Notes under the pieces: generated by a model
What the model was told of the DNA's origin: nothing
What the model saw: only the letters and a program-made list of their open reading frames with translations
The model's database searches: none
Source of the DNA: Deltaproteobacteria bacterium
GTDB lineage: Bacteria > Desulfobacterota > GWC2-55-46
Reading direction: 5' to 3'
DNA: 64,000 nt
NCBI GenBank assembly: GCA_016182655.1
Contig: JACPGB010000024.1
Location: forward strand, 156,549 to 220,548
In this document: positions 26,337-35,060 of the stretch, one piece after another
Layout of the letters: the number at the start of each line of letters is the position of its first letter
Position numbering within the stretch: the first letter of the stretch is position 1
Made by a program: the position numbers and the translations under genes

Positions 26337-26383
26337 CCTGTTGGGAACTTTTTATTGACAAAAGGATTCCCAACAGGTATAAA
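26337..26383 (+). promoter_or_regulatory. consensus promoter with perfect inverted-repeat operator
   Basis: CCTGTTGGGAA (26337-26347) and its exact reverse complement (26367-26377) are 19 bases apart. TTGACA (26355-26360) and TATAAA (26378-26383) have a 17-base spacer, with the right operator arm filling that spacer. Binding at both arms would shut the promoter. The divergent XRE gene at 25974-26291 is the obvious source of the repressor, and the promoter points to the response regulator. Confidence 0.75.
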
Positions 26384-26502
26384 TTATTCTTATTGATGTG
26401 GTTTTTTAGATATAAATGTGCCTGTAGGACATTATCTGGAGGGTCTGAGAGATTGGGTTTTGTTTTTAAAGCCAGCGCAGTATAATCCATTTGGTTCGCG
26501 CT

Positions 26503-26904
26503 ATGGATAAAAACATGGAAGATGTGCGTAGAAAAATCCTCGTGGTCGATGATGAGGAGCTGATAGGCAAAGCGCTCAGGATAATCCTTGCGGAAGAAGG
26601 CGCAGTGGAATACGCCAGAAATGGCAGGGAAGCCCTTGAAAAGAGTGCTGTTACATCCTTTGACGTATTCATCGTCGATATGAATATGCCAGTCATGAAC
26701 GGCATGGACTTTTACAAAGAGGCTGTAAAGACCCTTTCCGGGATAAAAGAGAGGATTATCTTTTTCACCGGGTCTTGTGAGGAGGGTTATTTCTCCTTTT
26801 TCAGGGAAAATAATCTGAGATTTCTGGAAAAGCCTTTGGAGCCGAAGGAGCTTAAAGATCTTGTTCGACAGATACTGGAGAGTAAAGTATTGACCGAGCT
26901 ATAA
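26503..26904 (+). CDS. orphan single-domain response regulator
   Basis: A receiver domain of about 133 residues. It shows KILVVDDEELIGKALRIIL with the acidic pair, phospho-acceptor Asp in FDVFIVDMNMPVMNGM, Thr in IIFFTGSC, and Lys in RFLEKPLEPKE. There is no output domain and no kinase gene beside it. ATG 26515 is an alternative start; neither has a good RBS. Probably a CheY/Spo0F-like relay or a regulator acting by protein contact. A strong XRE-controlled promoter lies upstream. Confidence 0.75.
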   Translation: MDKNMEDVRRKILVVDDEELIGKALRIILAEEGAVEYARNGREALEKSAVTSFDVFIVDMNMPVMNGMDFYKEAVKTLSGIKERIIFFTGSCEEGYFSFFRENNLRFLEKPLEPKELKDLVRQILESKVLTEL

Positions 26905-27079
26905 AAAAGTAAAAACGTCTGCCCAGGTTTTTTATCTAAGCGTTCGACCTTCTCCCATAGCTGCCTTTACCAAACAATGTTGACTAGGTTAACCATAAAA
27001 ACCCGCTCTACTTTGAGCGACGGTTTGAATTCCAATAACGAAGATAATATCATTCAGGAATAAGCCGAAGGAGGTTCAG

Positions 27080-27304
27080 ATGGGTATCGAATGCAAAACC
27101 CCTGAAGTCGATATTGAAGACGACAAAATGCTCATAGATATTCTGGGTATCCTTCAACCAGAAGATATCACAATCATCAACACCGACCATTTCAAAACCC
27201 CAAAAGAAAAGGAATTCGAGATATATGCGGCTCTTGTCAGGCACGGCAGATCTCAAGAAGATGCGGCAAGAATCGCCAAGGCCATGGCTTTGGACGAAAA
27301 GTAG
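27080..27304 (+). CDS. small acidic protein of unknown function
   Basis: A 74-residue protein behind AAGGAGG. The sequence MGIECKTPEVDIEDDKMLID is followed by a charged C-terminal helical part (GRSQEDAARIAKAMALDEK). No known domain was recognised. The clean start signal and the typical amino-acid mix argue that it is expressed. It lies alone between the response regulator and the zinc-ribbon-like gene. Confidence 0.45.
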   Translation: MGIECKTPEVDIEDDKMLIDILGILQPEDITIINTDHFKTPKEKEFEIYAALVRHGRSQEDAARIAKAMALDEK

Positions 27305-27467
27305 TAACCGCCACCAACCCCTTCCACTGACATTTTTTTAAATGCAAAAGGTCTCGATAGGTATCATTCTTAACCACAGACGCTCAGCGGATTCGTATTA
27401 TCTTTTCATGTAAACACTTGGCCGGTTGACCGTAATGTAGAGAAGACTTGGATCGAAAGGAGCATGA

Positions 27468-27737
27468 ATGGACGAAAAGCACGCAAAATATCTTATTTTT
27501 ATGGAAAGACAGAAACGTGAAAGGGAAAAACAAAAGCAAACTCTTGACGGGACAATTCTCTTATCCTTACAGTGCCCACGCTGCAGGAATGTCTGGAATG
27601 ACTATTTGTCGCATGTAGAGTCTTTTACGCCGCCAATATGCCGTGCCTGTAATGTCCATCCGGTATTGCTTTTAAATGTTTGCTGGCAACCTTTTATTTC
27701 GCGAAAACAGGTCACGGGGAGGGGCAAGAAGGTCTAA
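27468..27737 (+). CDS. small zinc-ribbon-like protein
   Basis: An 89-residue protein with a GAAAGGAG site. A charged helix (MERQKREREKQKQ) precedes LQCPRCRNVWNDYLSHVESF and PPICRACNVHPV, two C-x2-C knuckles that would hold one zinc. The rest is hydrophobic and basic. Its function is unknown; a nucleic-acid or protein adaptor is possible. Confidence 0.45.
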   Translation: MDEKHAKYLIFMERQKREREKQKQTLDGTILLSLQCPRCRNVWNDYLSHVESFTPPICRACNVHPVLLLNVCWQPFISRKQVTGRGKKV

Positions 27738-27805
27738 AGATGAGCAGAAAATACCTGAGCCGTCCAAATAGGATATTTGGCTAGCTCTCTCATATCCTAA
27801 AAGGC

Positions 27806-28825
27806 CTACGGCAGCCGGTATGTCGTAGCCCTTGTTTGTCCTTCCCGGATGACGAGACCAGCGTCTACGAGCGGCTTTATAATCTGGCTTACGCGCGCCC
27901 TTGTAAGGGAGAATGCCTTTTCTATATCAGGAGCTTTGACTCGGCCTCTGTCCCTCAGGAAACGAAAGATGTCCTCCTGCCGTTTTGTAAGCAACATGCG
28001 CGGTGCGGCAACCGCTATCTTGAGCGAGAGTATTCGCTCCTTTACCGTGTTCAAAGTCTCAACTATCCCCTCTGCGACGTATTCGAGCCAGTAGCTTAGA
28101 TCATCGTCAAGGTCCCTTGCCTGTTGGATCTTCTGGTAATAAAGCTGCCTCTCCCTCTCGAAGTACTCATCAAGGGCAAAGAGATGATGGGTATCAAACC
28201 CTCTTGAGTAAAGGAGCCATATCGCGAGCGCCCTTGAGATGCGGCCGTTCCCGTCAGAGAAGGGATGGATTGACACAAGGCGGTGATGGGCTATTGCGCT
28301 TGTGATAACAGGGTGCAAGGCTTTCGATTCCCTGGAATTGATCCAATCGAGCAGCTCAATTGTAAGCGACTTTGCTTTATCCGGCGGAGGGGGCGTATAG
28401 ACAGTAATGCCCCTGTGGTCGACTATCCTGTTTTGGCGGGTCTTGTAATGTCCTGATTGTTCGTCAGGCAGTACCTTGCGGGTGAGAACATGGTGAAGGC
28501 GCAAAAGGTCAGACTCTTTTATGGGAGACTCAGCCTTCCTGTTCCAAACCCAGTTAGTGGCCGCAAGGGCGTTGAGTATCTCCTGCTTGTCTTTGGCTTT
28601 TGCCCCGATTTCCTCTCCACGGGCGAGGGCCTCCACCTCCGGAAGCGTCAGTGGATTCCCCTCTATGGCCGTTGAGGAATGGGCTAACCTCGCCGCGGTC
28701 TCACGCTGAAGCTGCGGCAACCAGGAGACGTCCACCACAGCCGAGTTAATCCATGCCCGGATTTCAGCGGCCAGCGCGACCAAGCTTAAGAGCCTTGGGC
28801 TTATGTCGAAACGGGGCTTATGCAT
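27806..28825 (-). CDS. Fic-family AMP-transferase with self-inhibition motif and winged helix
   Basis: A 339-residue protein. The N-terminal inhibitory helix holds the (S/T)xxxE(G/N) motif in AHSSTAIEGNPLTLPE (Ser51, Glu55, Gly56). The Fic core HPFSDGNGRISR (187-198) has all active-site residues. A C-terminal winged helix (RQEDIFRFLRDRGRVKAPDI) ends the chain. This class II layout, with the inhibitory helix in cis, belongs to widely spread regulators that AMPylate themselves or topoisomerase-like targets. The target is unknown. Confidence 0.85.
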   Translation of the reverse strand: MHKPRFDISPRLLSLVALAAEIRAWINSAVVDVSWLPQLQRETAARLAHSSTAIEGNPLTLPEVEALARGEEIGAKAKDKQEILNALAATNWVWNRKAESPIKESDLLRLHHVLTRKVLPDEQSGHYKTRQNRIVDHRGITVYTPPPPDKAKSLTIELLDWINSRESKALHPVITSAIAHHRLVSIHPFSDGNGRISRALAIWLLYSRGFDTHHLFALDEYFERERQLYYQKIQQARDLDDDLSYWLEYVAEGIVETLNTVKERILSLKIAVAAPRMLLTKRQEDIFRFLRDRGRVKAPDIEKAFSLTRARVSQIIKPLVDAGLVIREGQTRATTYRLP

Positions 28826-28918
28826 GCCTGGACTATAACAGTTATGTAAAGTTTATGTCAAGGTTTTTTGTAAAGAGGCTTTTTAAAGAGATAGTGCGAT
28901 GATGCCATGAATATCTCA

Positions 28919-29305
28919 TCACACCTTCACAGCCGTGCCGTAATAGACAACCTTGGAGACCACCCATTTGGAGCCCTGCTGCTCGTAGCTCCCGGTGGTC
29001 ATCTTGAGATCGACTATGGCGTTTGCGCCCATCTGAACCCCTTGGCGCATGATATCAGCCAGCGCCTCTTTTTCCGCCTTCCTAAAACCTCTATCGGTCG
29101 ACGCAGCCGTTTCCGAAATGCCGGTCACGTTCCCAAGGGCGCCTTTTATCCCCCTGTCCGGCAGGTTGCTGGAAGTCACGACGATTATCTTTTCTCGGAG
29201 GTTTTTAATCTCCGCGTCAAGCTCTGCGGTCTTGTTGCTTCTTCCAAATAAACTGAAAACAATGAAAGCGACGAACAATACCGCCGCTACCAGAAGAACA
29301 TCCAT
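28919..29305 (-). CDS. membrane-anchored YbjQ/UPF0145-like protein
   Basis: A 128-residue protein. An N-terminal helix (LLVAAVLFVAFIVFSLF) and a short coiled linker precede a YbjQ-type domain: IIVVTSSNLPDRGIKGALGN, then GANAIVDLKMTTGS and a C-terminal strand YYGTAVKV. This heavy-metal-binding fold forms pentamers in solved members, but no function is established. Convergent with nothing; the Fic gene lies downstream on the same strand. Confidence 0.65.
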   Translation of the reverse strand: MDVLLVAAVLFVAFIVFSLFGRSNKTAELDAEIKNLREKIIVVTSSNLPDRGIKGALGNVTGISETAASTDRGFRKAEKEALADIMRQGVQMGANAIVDLKMTTGSYEQQGSKWVVSKVVYYGTAVKV

Positions 29306-29429
29306 ATTTATCCTCCTTCTCCGGTATTTACCCGGAAAACACGGTTTTCATTTTTTGTTGCAATTTTGCCGATTTTGGAATATAAATACAGACACCATAT
29401 TTTATTCATATGGCATCTTAATAAGATAA

Positions 29430-29461
29430 TATACTATCAAATTTTGATAGTATATTATAAT
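29430..29461. promoter_or_regulatory. 25-bp palindrome next to a TATAAT box
   Basis: TATACTATCAAA (29430-29441) and its exact reverse complement (29443-29454) flank one base; TATAAT (29456-29461) follows, then another palindrome, AATAGTACTATT. This is a strong operator candidate for the small HTH protein encoded 50 bp downstream. No -35 at the right distance is evident. Confidence 0.5.
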
Positions 29462-29510
29462 AGTACTATTCCGCGCCTGTCAAGCTCCAAATTTCGCTTT
29501 CTGGTGGTCG

Positions 29511-29750
29511 ATGCTTCTTATAAACCTAAAGGCTCTTATAGAACGGAAAGCCGCCGTGGATGGACGGAAGATTACCTATCATACAATCGAAGAGGCTACC
29601 GGCATTAAGAAGCTCACATTAACAAGAATAGCCACCAACCAGAACTACAACATAAAACGCAAGGACCTGGAAAGGCTCCTGATTTATTTCGACTGTGAAC
29701 CCAATGATTTGATGACGTTGATAAAGGGCAAAAAGCCTAAAAAGGGATAA
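29511..29750 (+). CDS. small XRE/YozG-like HTH regulator
   Basis: A 79-residue protein with LINLKALIERKAAVDGRKIT, HTIEEATGIKKLTLTRIAT and ERLLIYFDCEPNDLMTL, the compact Cro-like fold of YozG/HTH_26 regulators. A Lys-rich tail ends it. A strong palindrome and a TATAAT lie just upstream. It is the likely controller of the restriction operon starting 180 bp downstream, and of itself. Confidence 0.7.
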   Translation: MLLINLKALIERKAAVDGRKITYHTIEEATGIKKLTLTRIATNQNYNIKRKDLERLLIYFDCEPNDLMTLIKGKKPKKG

Positions 29751-29932
29751 AGTATGCTAAGGGAATCCCCTCGGGACGAGGAACTGAAGCGCTCATAGAT
29801 CGAAGTGGATGTGCCAGTTTTTGGTATATCAAGGCCTGATTAAGATAAAGATATGGCGAAGGCAAAGATAAAGATTTTCGAATATATCAAGGCTCTACAA
29901 CCAAGGGCCTATCGAGGTTTGCAAATAATTGA

Positions 29933-32302
29933 ATGCTTAACGAAGCCGACACCTGCCGAAAATTTGTAGTTCCCAAGCTTGTTGAGGCCGGGTGGGATAA
30001 CGACCCGCACTCCTTTACGGAGCAGAAGACCTTTACTGACGGCAGAATCGTAGTTGCCGGGAGCAGGGTAAGGCGTCGCCCCCAAAAGAGGGCTGACTAT
30101 CTCTTGCGATATACTCGCGACTTCCCTTTGGCTATCGTAGAAGCCAAGGCCCATTACAAAGCTCCTGGCGATGGACTACAGCAGGCTAAGGACTACGCTG
30201 AAATCCTCGGGCTGAAGTTTGCCTATTCGACCAACGGCCACGACATCATAGAATTTGACTATTTTACCGGTAAGGAGCTTCAGCTTAAGTCATTTCCTAC
30301 GCCCGAAGAACTCTGGAAACGCCTCCGCATTGGTCATGGCCTTGATGAAGATTCAACTGCCAATCTGCTTCTTACACCTTATGACCATTCAAGTGGGAAA
30401 ACTCCGCGTTATTATCAGGATATAGCTATAAACAGGTCTGTCCAGTCGGTTCTGCAAGGCAAACGGCGCATCCTTTTGACCATGGCCACAGGCACAGGAA
30501 AAACGGTGGTTGCCTTTCAGATATGCACGAAGCTCTGGAACGCCCGTTGGAACCGCACAGGGGATTACCGCCGCCCTAAAATCCTTTACCTTGCGGACAG
30601 AAATATTCTGGTGGATGATCCAAAGGATAAGACATTCGCGCCCTTCGGCGATGCCCGCTGGAAAATAGAAAACGGAGAAGCTAACAAGGCCCGCGAGATG
30701 TACTTTGCTACTTATCAGGCCATCGCGAGAGATGACCGAAGGCCTGGGCTTTACAAAGAGTACTCTCCGGATTTTTTTGATCTCGTCATTGTAGATGAGT
30801 GCCATCGCGGCAGCGCAAGTGATGAAAGCAACTGGCGGGAGATCCTTGAATATTTTAAGACAGCCTATCAGCTTGGCATGACGGCCACACCCCTTTGCGA
30901 CGACAACAGGGACACCTACGGTTATTTTGGCAATCCCATATATCAATACAGCCTTAAGCAGGGGATAGAAGACGGCTTCCTGGCTCCCTACCGTGTCCAC
31001 CGGGTGATTACGACTTTCGATGCTGCTGGCTGGCGTCCCACTCAGGGGGAGCTTGACAGGTATGGCCGTGAGATACCTGATGGCGAATACCACACAAAGG
31101 ATTTTGAAAGGGTTGTTGCTCTGCGGGCTCGTACCGAGGCTATGGCAAGACATTTGACAGAGTTTTTAAGAAAAACAGACCGCTTTGCCAAGACGATAGT
31201 CTTTTGCGTCAACCAGGAACATGCGGACGAAATGCGCCGCGCTCTTAATAACCTGAATGCAGATATTGTTCAGCGGCATCCTGACTATGTATGCAGGGTT
31301 ACCTCCGATGAAGGTGATATCGGGCGCGGATACTTAAGTAAATTCCAGGAGCTTGAGACAAATACGCCGGTAATACTGACAACGTCACAACTCCTTACTA
31401 CAGGGGTTGACGCACCGACCTGTAAAAATGTCGTCCTTGCACGGGTAATCAATTCCATGACCGAGTTCAAGCAGATAATAGGCAGGGGTACTCGCGTCAG
31501 GGATGATTACGGGAAGCTCTACTTCAGCATCATCGATTACACCGGGAGCGCCACAAGGCTTTTTGCCGACACTGCCTTTGACGGAGAGCCTTCGCTTATA
31601 AGCGAGCAGGTGGTAGATGAGGCCGGACAGGTAACAAAAGAAGAGGTTACCGAGCCAGAGGATATCTTGGATGAAGGAATAGTTATAGATATAAAGCCTC
31701 CTCTCATCACAGAGCCGCCCACTGGAGAATCGAAAAGATATTATGTTGATGGTGGTTTTGTGGAGGTTACCGCCCATCTTGTTTACGAACTTGACCCTGA
31801 TGGAAAACAGCTCCGTGTCGTCAAGTTCACCGACTATGCCGCGGAGAAGGTCCGCATGCTGTACCCGAATGCTGCTGAGGTGCAGACATTATGGGCCGAC
31901 CCAATTCAGCGCTCAGAGATTATCGCCAAGCTCGAAGAGAGAGGGATAGACTTTGACGAGCTGGCCCAGTCCGCGAACCAGCCTGACGCTGACCCGTTCG
32001 ATCTCCTTTGTCATATAGCCTTTAACTCGCCGCTACGCACAAGGCGGGAGCGGGCCGACCGTTTGCGTAAAGACAAGAAGGACTTCTTTGACCAGTTCGG
32101 GCCTGAAGCAAAGGCCATACTTAATGAGCTTTTGGAAAAATACGCAGAGCACGGCACGGCCCAGTTCGTTATCCCTGATGTTCTCAAAGTACCGCCGATA
32201 TCGGAACATGGAAATACTTTGGAGATTGCCGCGATGTTTGGCGGGCCGGAAAGATTGAGGGATGCCGTCAATCAAATGCAAACGCTTCTTTATGCTGACT
32301 AA
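29933..32302 (+). CDS. hsdR: type I restriction enzyme, R subunit (EcoEI-like)
   Basis: A 789-residue protein. The N-terminal nuclease domain carries a PD-ExK pattern (RADYLLRY then LAIVEAKAH). The SF2 motor has Walker A MATGTGKTVV (near residue 184), motif II VDECHRG (near 288) and motif VI IGRGTRVR. The C-terminal EcoEI_R_C part ends NQMQTLLYAD. The length matches the EcoEI/short HsdR type (about 800). It cuts DNA after translocation when both HemiMe signals are absent. It is the first gene of the operon, 18 bases from hsdM. Confidence 0.9.
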   Translation: MLNEADTCRKFVVPKLVEAGWDNDPHSFTEQKTFTDGRIVVAGSRVRRRPQKRADYLLRYTRDFPLAIVEAKAHYKAPGDGLQQAKDYAEILGLKFAYSTNGHDIIEFDYFTGKELQLKSFPTPEELWKRLRIGHGLDEDSTANLLLTPYDHSSGKTPRYYQDIAINRSVQSVLQGKRRILLTMATGTGKTVVAFQICTKLWNARWNRTGDYRRPKILYLADRNILVDDPKDKTFAPFGDARWKIENGEANKAREMYFATYQAIARDDRRPGLYKEYSPDFFDLVIVDECHRGSASDESNWREILEYFKTAYQLGMTATPLCDDNRDTYGYFGNPIYQYSLKQGIEDGFLAPYRVHRVITTFDAAGWRPTQGELDRYGREIPDGEYHTKDFERVVALRARTEAMARHLTEFLRKTDRFAKTIVFCVNQEHADEMRRALNNLNADIVQRHPDYVCRVTSDEGDIGRGYLSKFQELETNTPVILTTSQLLTTGVDAPTCKNVVLARVINSMTEFKQIIGRGTRVRDDYGKLYFSIIDYTGSATRLFADTAFDGEPSLISEQVVDEAGQVTKEEVTEPEDILDEGIVIDIKPPLITEPPTGESKRYYVDGGFVEVTAHLVYELDPDGKQLRVVKFTDYAAEKVRMLYPNAAEVQTLWADPIQRSEIIAKLEERGIDFDELAQSANQPDADPFDLLCHIAFNSPLRTRRERADRLRKDKKDFFDQFGPEAKAILNELLEKYAEHGTAQFVIPDVLKVPPISEHGNTLEIAAMFGGPERLRDAVNQMQTLLYAD

Positions 32303-32319
32303 AGGATTGAAGAATTAAT

Positions 32320-33867
32320 ATGCCGAGAGTAAAAAATAGCAAACAGCCATTAACTAGCGTCCAGCAGCTTGGCAGTCTCGTAAAATCCGCCCGTGACATA
32401 ATGAGGAAAGACAAGGGGCTGAACGGCGATCTTGACCGTCTGCCCATGCTTACCTGGATTATGTTCCTCAAATTCCTTGACGATATGGAGAGCATCAGGG
32501 AGCAGGAAGCTGTCCTTTCGGGCAAAAGGTTCCGTCCAGCCATAGAGCCGCCTTACCGTTGGCGCGACTGGGCCTCAAAAGAGGACGGGATTACGGGCGA
32601 TGAGCTTATAGCATTTGTAAACAATGATGAGGCGATGCGTCCCGATGGAAAGCGTGGCCCGGGTCTTTTCTCATATCTCCGTTCTTTGCAGGGCGCTAAC
32701 GGGGGAGACAGGCGCGATGTTGTAGCGACGGTATTCAAGGGCACCGTAAACCGCATGATAAATGGATATCTGTTGCGGGATGTAATCAATAAGATCAACG
32801 GCATCCATTTTACATCTTCCGATGAGATACACACCCTCGGCCATCTTTATGAGTCCATGCTCAAGGAGATGAGGGACGCCGCCGGAGATTCCGGCGAGTT
32901 CTATACACCCCGTGCGGTTGTCCGTTTTATGGTTGATGCTTTAGACCCGCGTCTCGGTGAAACAGTCCTTGACCCGGCGTGCGGCACCGGCGGATTTATA
33001 GTGGAGGCGTTCAATCATCTCGAAAAGCAGTGCAAGACGGTTAAAGACCGCGAGTTATTGCAGACCGGAAGCATCCGTGGAGGAGAAGCAAAAAATCTTC
33101 CATATCTCCTTGCCCAGATGAACCTGCTTTTGCATGGCCTTGAATCCCCGCAGATAGATCCTGGCAATGCACTCCGCTTTCCTCTTAAAGAGATAGGGGA
33201 CAAGGACCGCGTCGATATCATAATCACCAACCCGCCTTTTGGCGGTGAGGAGGAAAAGGGCATACTTTCAAATTTTCCTCCGGAGAAGCAGACCGCCGAG
33301 ACAGCGCTTCTTTTTCTTCAGCTCATCATGCGTAAGCTCAAACGGCCTGGTTACGGCTCCGAATATGGAGGGAGGGCAGGCGTGGTCGTCCCGAACGGCA
33401 CCCTTTTCGGGGATGGCGTCTGCGCAAGGATAAAAGAAGAACTCCTCAAGGACTTCAATCTCCATACTATTATCCGCCTTCCAAACGGCGTATTCGCGCC
33501 ATATACTGGCATACCGACCAACCTTCTTTTCTTTGACCGTTCCGGCCCGACAAAAGAGGTCTGGTATTATGAGCATCCGCTGCCTGAAGGGCGCAAGAAC
33601 TACACCAAGACGCAGCCTATTCAGTTTGACGAATTCAAGCCGCTTCTATCATGGTGGAAGAACCGTAAAAAAAGCGAGCAGGCCTGGAAGGTGCCGGTCA
33701 AGAGTATCATTGAAAATGGGTTTAACCTCGATATCAAAAATCCGAACAGCAAGCAGGGCTTTGAGCACATGCCGCCTGAGAGGCTAGTTGAAGACATTGT
33801 AAAGAAAGAAGAGCGCATTCTGGAGATCATGGCCGAGATAAGGCAGGTGCTGAAAAAAGGTATTTAG
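32320..33867 (+). CDS. hsdM: type I restriction enzyme, M subunit
   Basis: A 515-residue N6-adenine methyltransferase with the helical N-terminal domain (TWIMFLKFLDDMESI), SAM motif I LDPACGTGGF (near residue 217) and catalytic NPPFGG (near 303). It would form M2S with HsdS for host DNA methylation and R2M2S for restriction. The next gene begins three bases after the stop. It is complete, with all motifs in order. Confidence 0.92.
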   Translation: MPRVKNSKQPLTSVQQLGSLVKSARDIMRKDKGLNGDLDRLPMLTWIMFLKFLDDMESIREQEAVLSGKRFRPAIEPPYRWRDWASKEDGITGDELIAFVNNDEAMRPDGKRGPGLFSYLRSLQGANGGDRRDVVATVFKGTVNRMINGYLLRDVINKINGIHFTSSDEIHTLGHLYESMLKEMRDAAGDSGEFYTPRAVVRFMVDALDPRLGETVLDPACGTGGFIVEAFNHLEKQCKTVKDRELLQTGSIRGGEAKNLPYLLAQMNLLLHGLESPQIDPGNALRFPLKEIGDKDRVDIIITNPPFGGEEEKGILSNFPPEKQTAETALLFLQLIMRKLKRPGYGSEYGGRAGVVVPNGTLFGDGVCARIKEELLKDFNLHTIIRLPNGVFAPYTGIPTNLLFFDRSGPTKEVWYYEHPLPEGRKNYTKTQPIQFDEFKPLLSWWKNRKKSEQAWKVPVKSIIENGFNLDIKNPNSKQGFEHMPPERLVEDIVKKEERILEIMAEIRQVLKKGI

Positions 33868-33869
33868 AT

Positions 33870-35060
33870 ATGGCAAAGAAAACCCTTACTCCAAAAAATC
33901 AAAAATTATCCGGTTACAATACTGTTCTTAGCGGTGTAGCCGAGCTTCTTGAATCTGCCCGCCGCGCCTCTACAAGGGCCACAAACGCCGTCATGACCGC
34001 GACCTATTGGGAAATAGGGCGTAGGATTGTGGAGTATGAGCAGAAGGGACGCATTAAAGCCGACTACGGAGAGCAGCTCATAGAAAGGCTTTCAGAGGAT
34101 TTAACTAAGAGATTTGGGCGGGGGTTTGGCAGAAGGAATCTTTTCCAGATCAGGTCTTTTTATTTGGCATACGCCTCAATTGTGCAGACAGCGTCTGCAC
34201 AATTAGATAGTCCTTTATCATTTCAAAAAAGTGAGACAGCGTCCGGCCAATTAAGCGATGAAAAAATGCAGACGGTGTCTGCAAAATTTAGCCTATCTAA
34301 AATTGCACAACGCTTTCCTCTCCCCTGGTCTAATTATGTAAAACTCCTTTCTGTAAAAAGTCCTGACGCCCGCGCCTTTTACGAAAAAGAGGCATTGCGC
34401 GGAGGGTGGACCGTTCGCCAGCTGGAAAGGCAGATCGATAGCCAGTTTTATGAGCGCACGATGCTATCCAGGGACAAGGCCGCCATGCTCGAGAAGGGAG
34501 GCAAACAGCTTCTTGAAGACATAGTCACCCCCGAGGAGGAGATCAAGGACCCGTTTGTATTGGAGTTCCTGGGACTGAAGGATGAATACTCTGAAAACGA
34601 CCTTGAAGAGGCCCTCGTCCAGCAACTGGAACACTTCCTCCTTGAGCTTGGCGGCGACTTCACATTCGTCGGCCGTCAGCGCCGCTTGCGTATCGGCGAT
34701 GAATGGTACCGCGTAGACCTCCTTTTTTACCATCGCCGCCTGCGTTGTCTGGTGATAATAGACTTGAAGCTTGGCAAATTTACCCATGCCGATGCCGGGC
34801 AGATGCACCTTTACCTCAATTACGCCCGCGAGCATTGGACCCATTCCGATGAAAACCCGCCTGTTGGCCTGATCCTGTGCGCCCAGAAGGACCACGCTGT
34901 GGCCCGCTACGCCCTCGAGGGCCTAACGAATAAGGTACTGGCCGCCGAATACCGTACCGCCCTGCCTGACGAGAAAATGCTGGAGGCAGAAGTTGACAAG
35001 ACAAGGAAGATGATAGAGGAGCGTGCGGCATTGAAGGCAGACAGGAGAGGCAGGAGATGA
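33870..35060 (+). CDS. YhcG-type PD-(D/E)xK nuclease (DUF1016)
   Basis: A 396-residue protein with the N-terminal DUF1016 helical domain (VMTATYWEIGRRIVEYEQKG, FGRGFGRRNLFQIRSFYLAY) and the C-terminal nuclease domain (WYRVDLLFYHRRLRCLVIID then LKLGKF). A variable linker (about residues 105-145) carries three copies of a short peptide of the form (Q/E)T(A/V)S(A/G)(Q/K)(L/F), encoded by inverted repeats. DUF1016 genes are often found between hsdM and hsdS but are not required for classic type I activity. It overlaps the hsdS start (ATGA). A role as nuclease in the complex or as a separate effector is unresolved. Confidence 0.8.
   Translation: MAKKTLTPKNQKLSGYNTVLSGVAELLESARRASTRATNAVMTATYWEIGRRIVEYEQKGRIKADYGEQLIERLSEDLTKRFGRGFGRRNLFQIRSFYLAYASIVQTASAQLDSPLSFQKSETASGQLSDEKMQTVSAKFSLSKIAQRFPLPWSNYVKLLSVKSPDARAFYEKEALRGGWTVRQLERQIDSQFYERTMLSRDKAAMLEKGGKQLLEDIVTPEEEIKDPFVLEFLGLKDEYSENDLEEALVQQLEHFLLELGGDFTFVGRQRRLRIGDEWYRVDLLFYHRRLRCLVIIDLKLGKFTHADAGQMHLYLNYAREHWTHSDENPPVGLILCAQKDHAVARYALEGLTNKVLAAEYRTALPDEKMLEAEVDKTRKMIEERAALKADRRGRR
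34178..34290 (+). repeat. three degenerate inverted repeats inside the YhcG gene
   Basis: AATTGTGCAGAC and GTCTGCACAATT (34178-34189, 34193-34204) flank AGC exactly. A weaker copy lies near 34231-34250 and a third with TGCAGAC/GTCTGCA near 34267-34285. All are in one reading phase, so each adds the same peptide motif to the linker. Confidence 0.65.
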
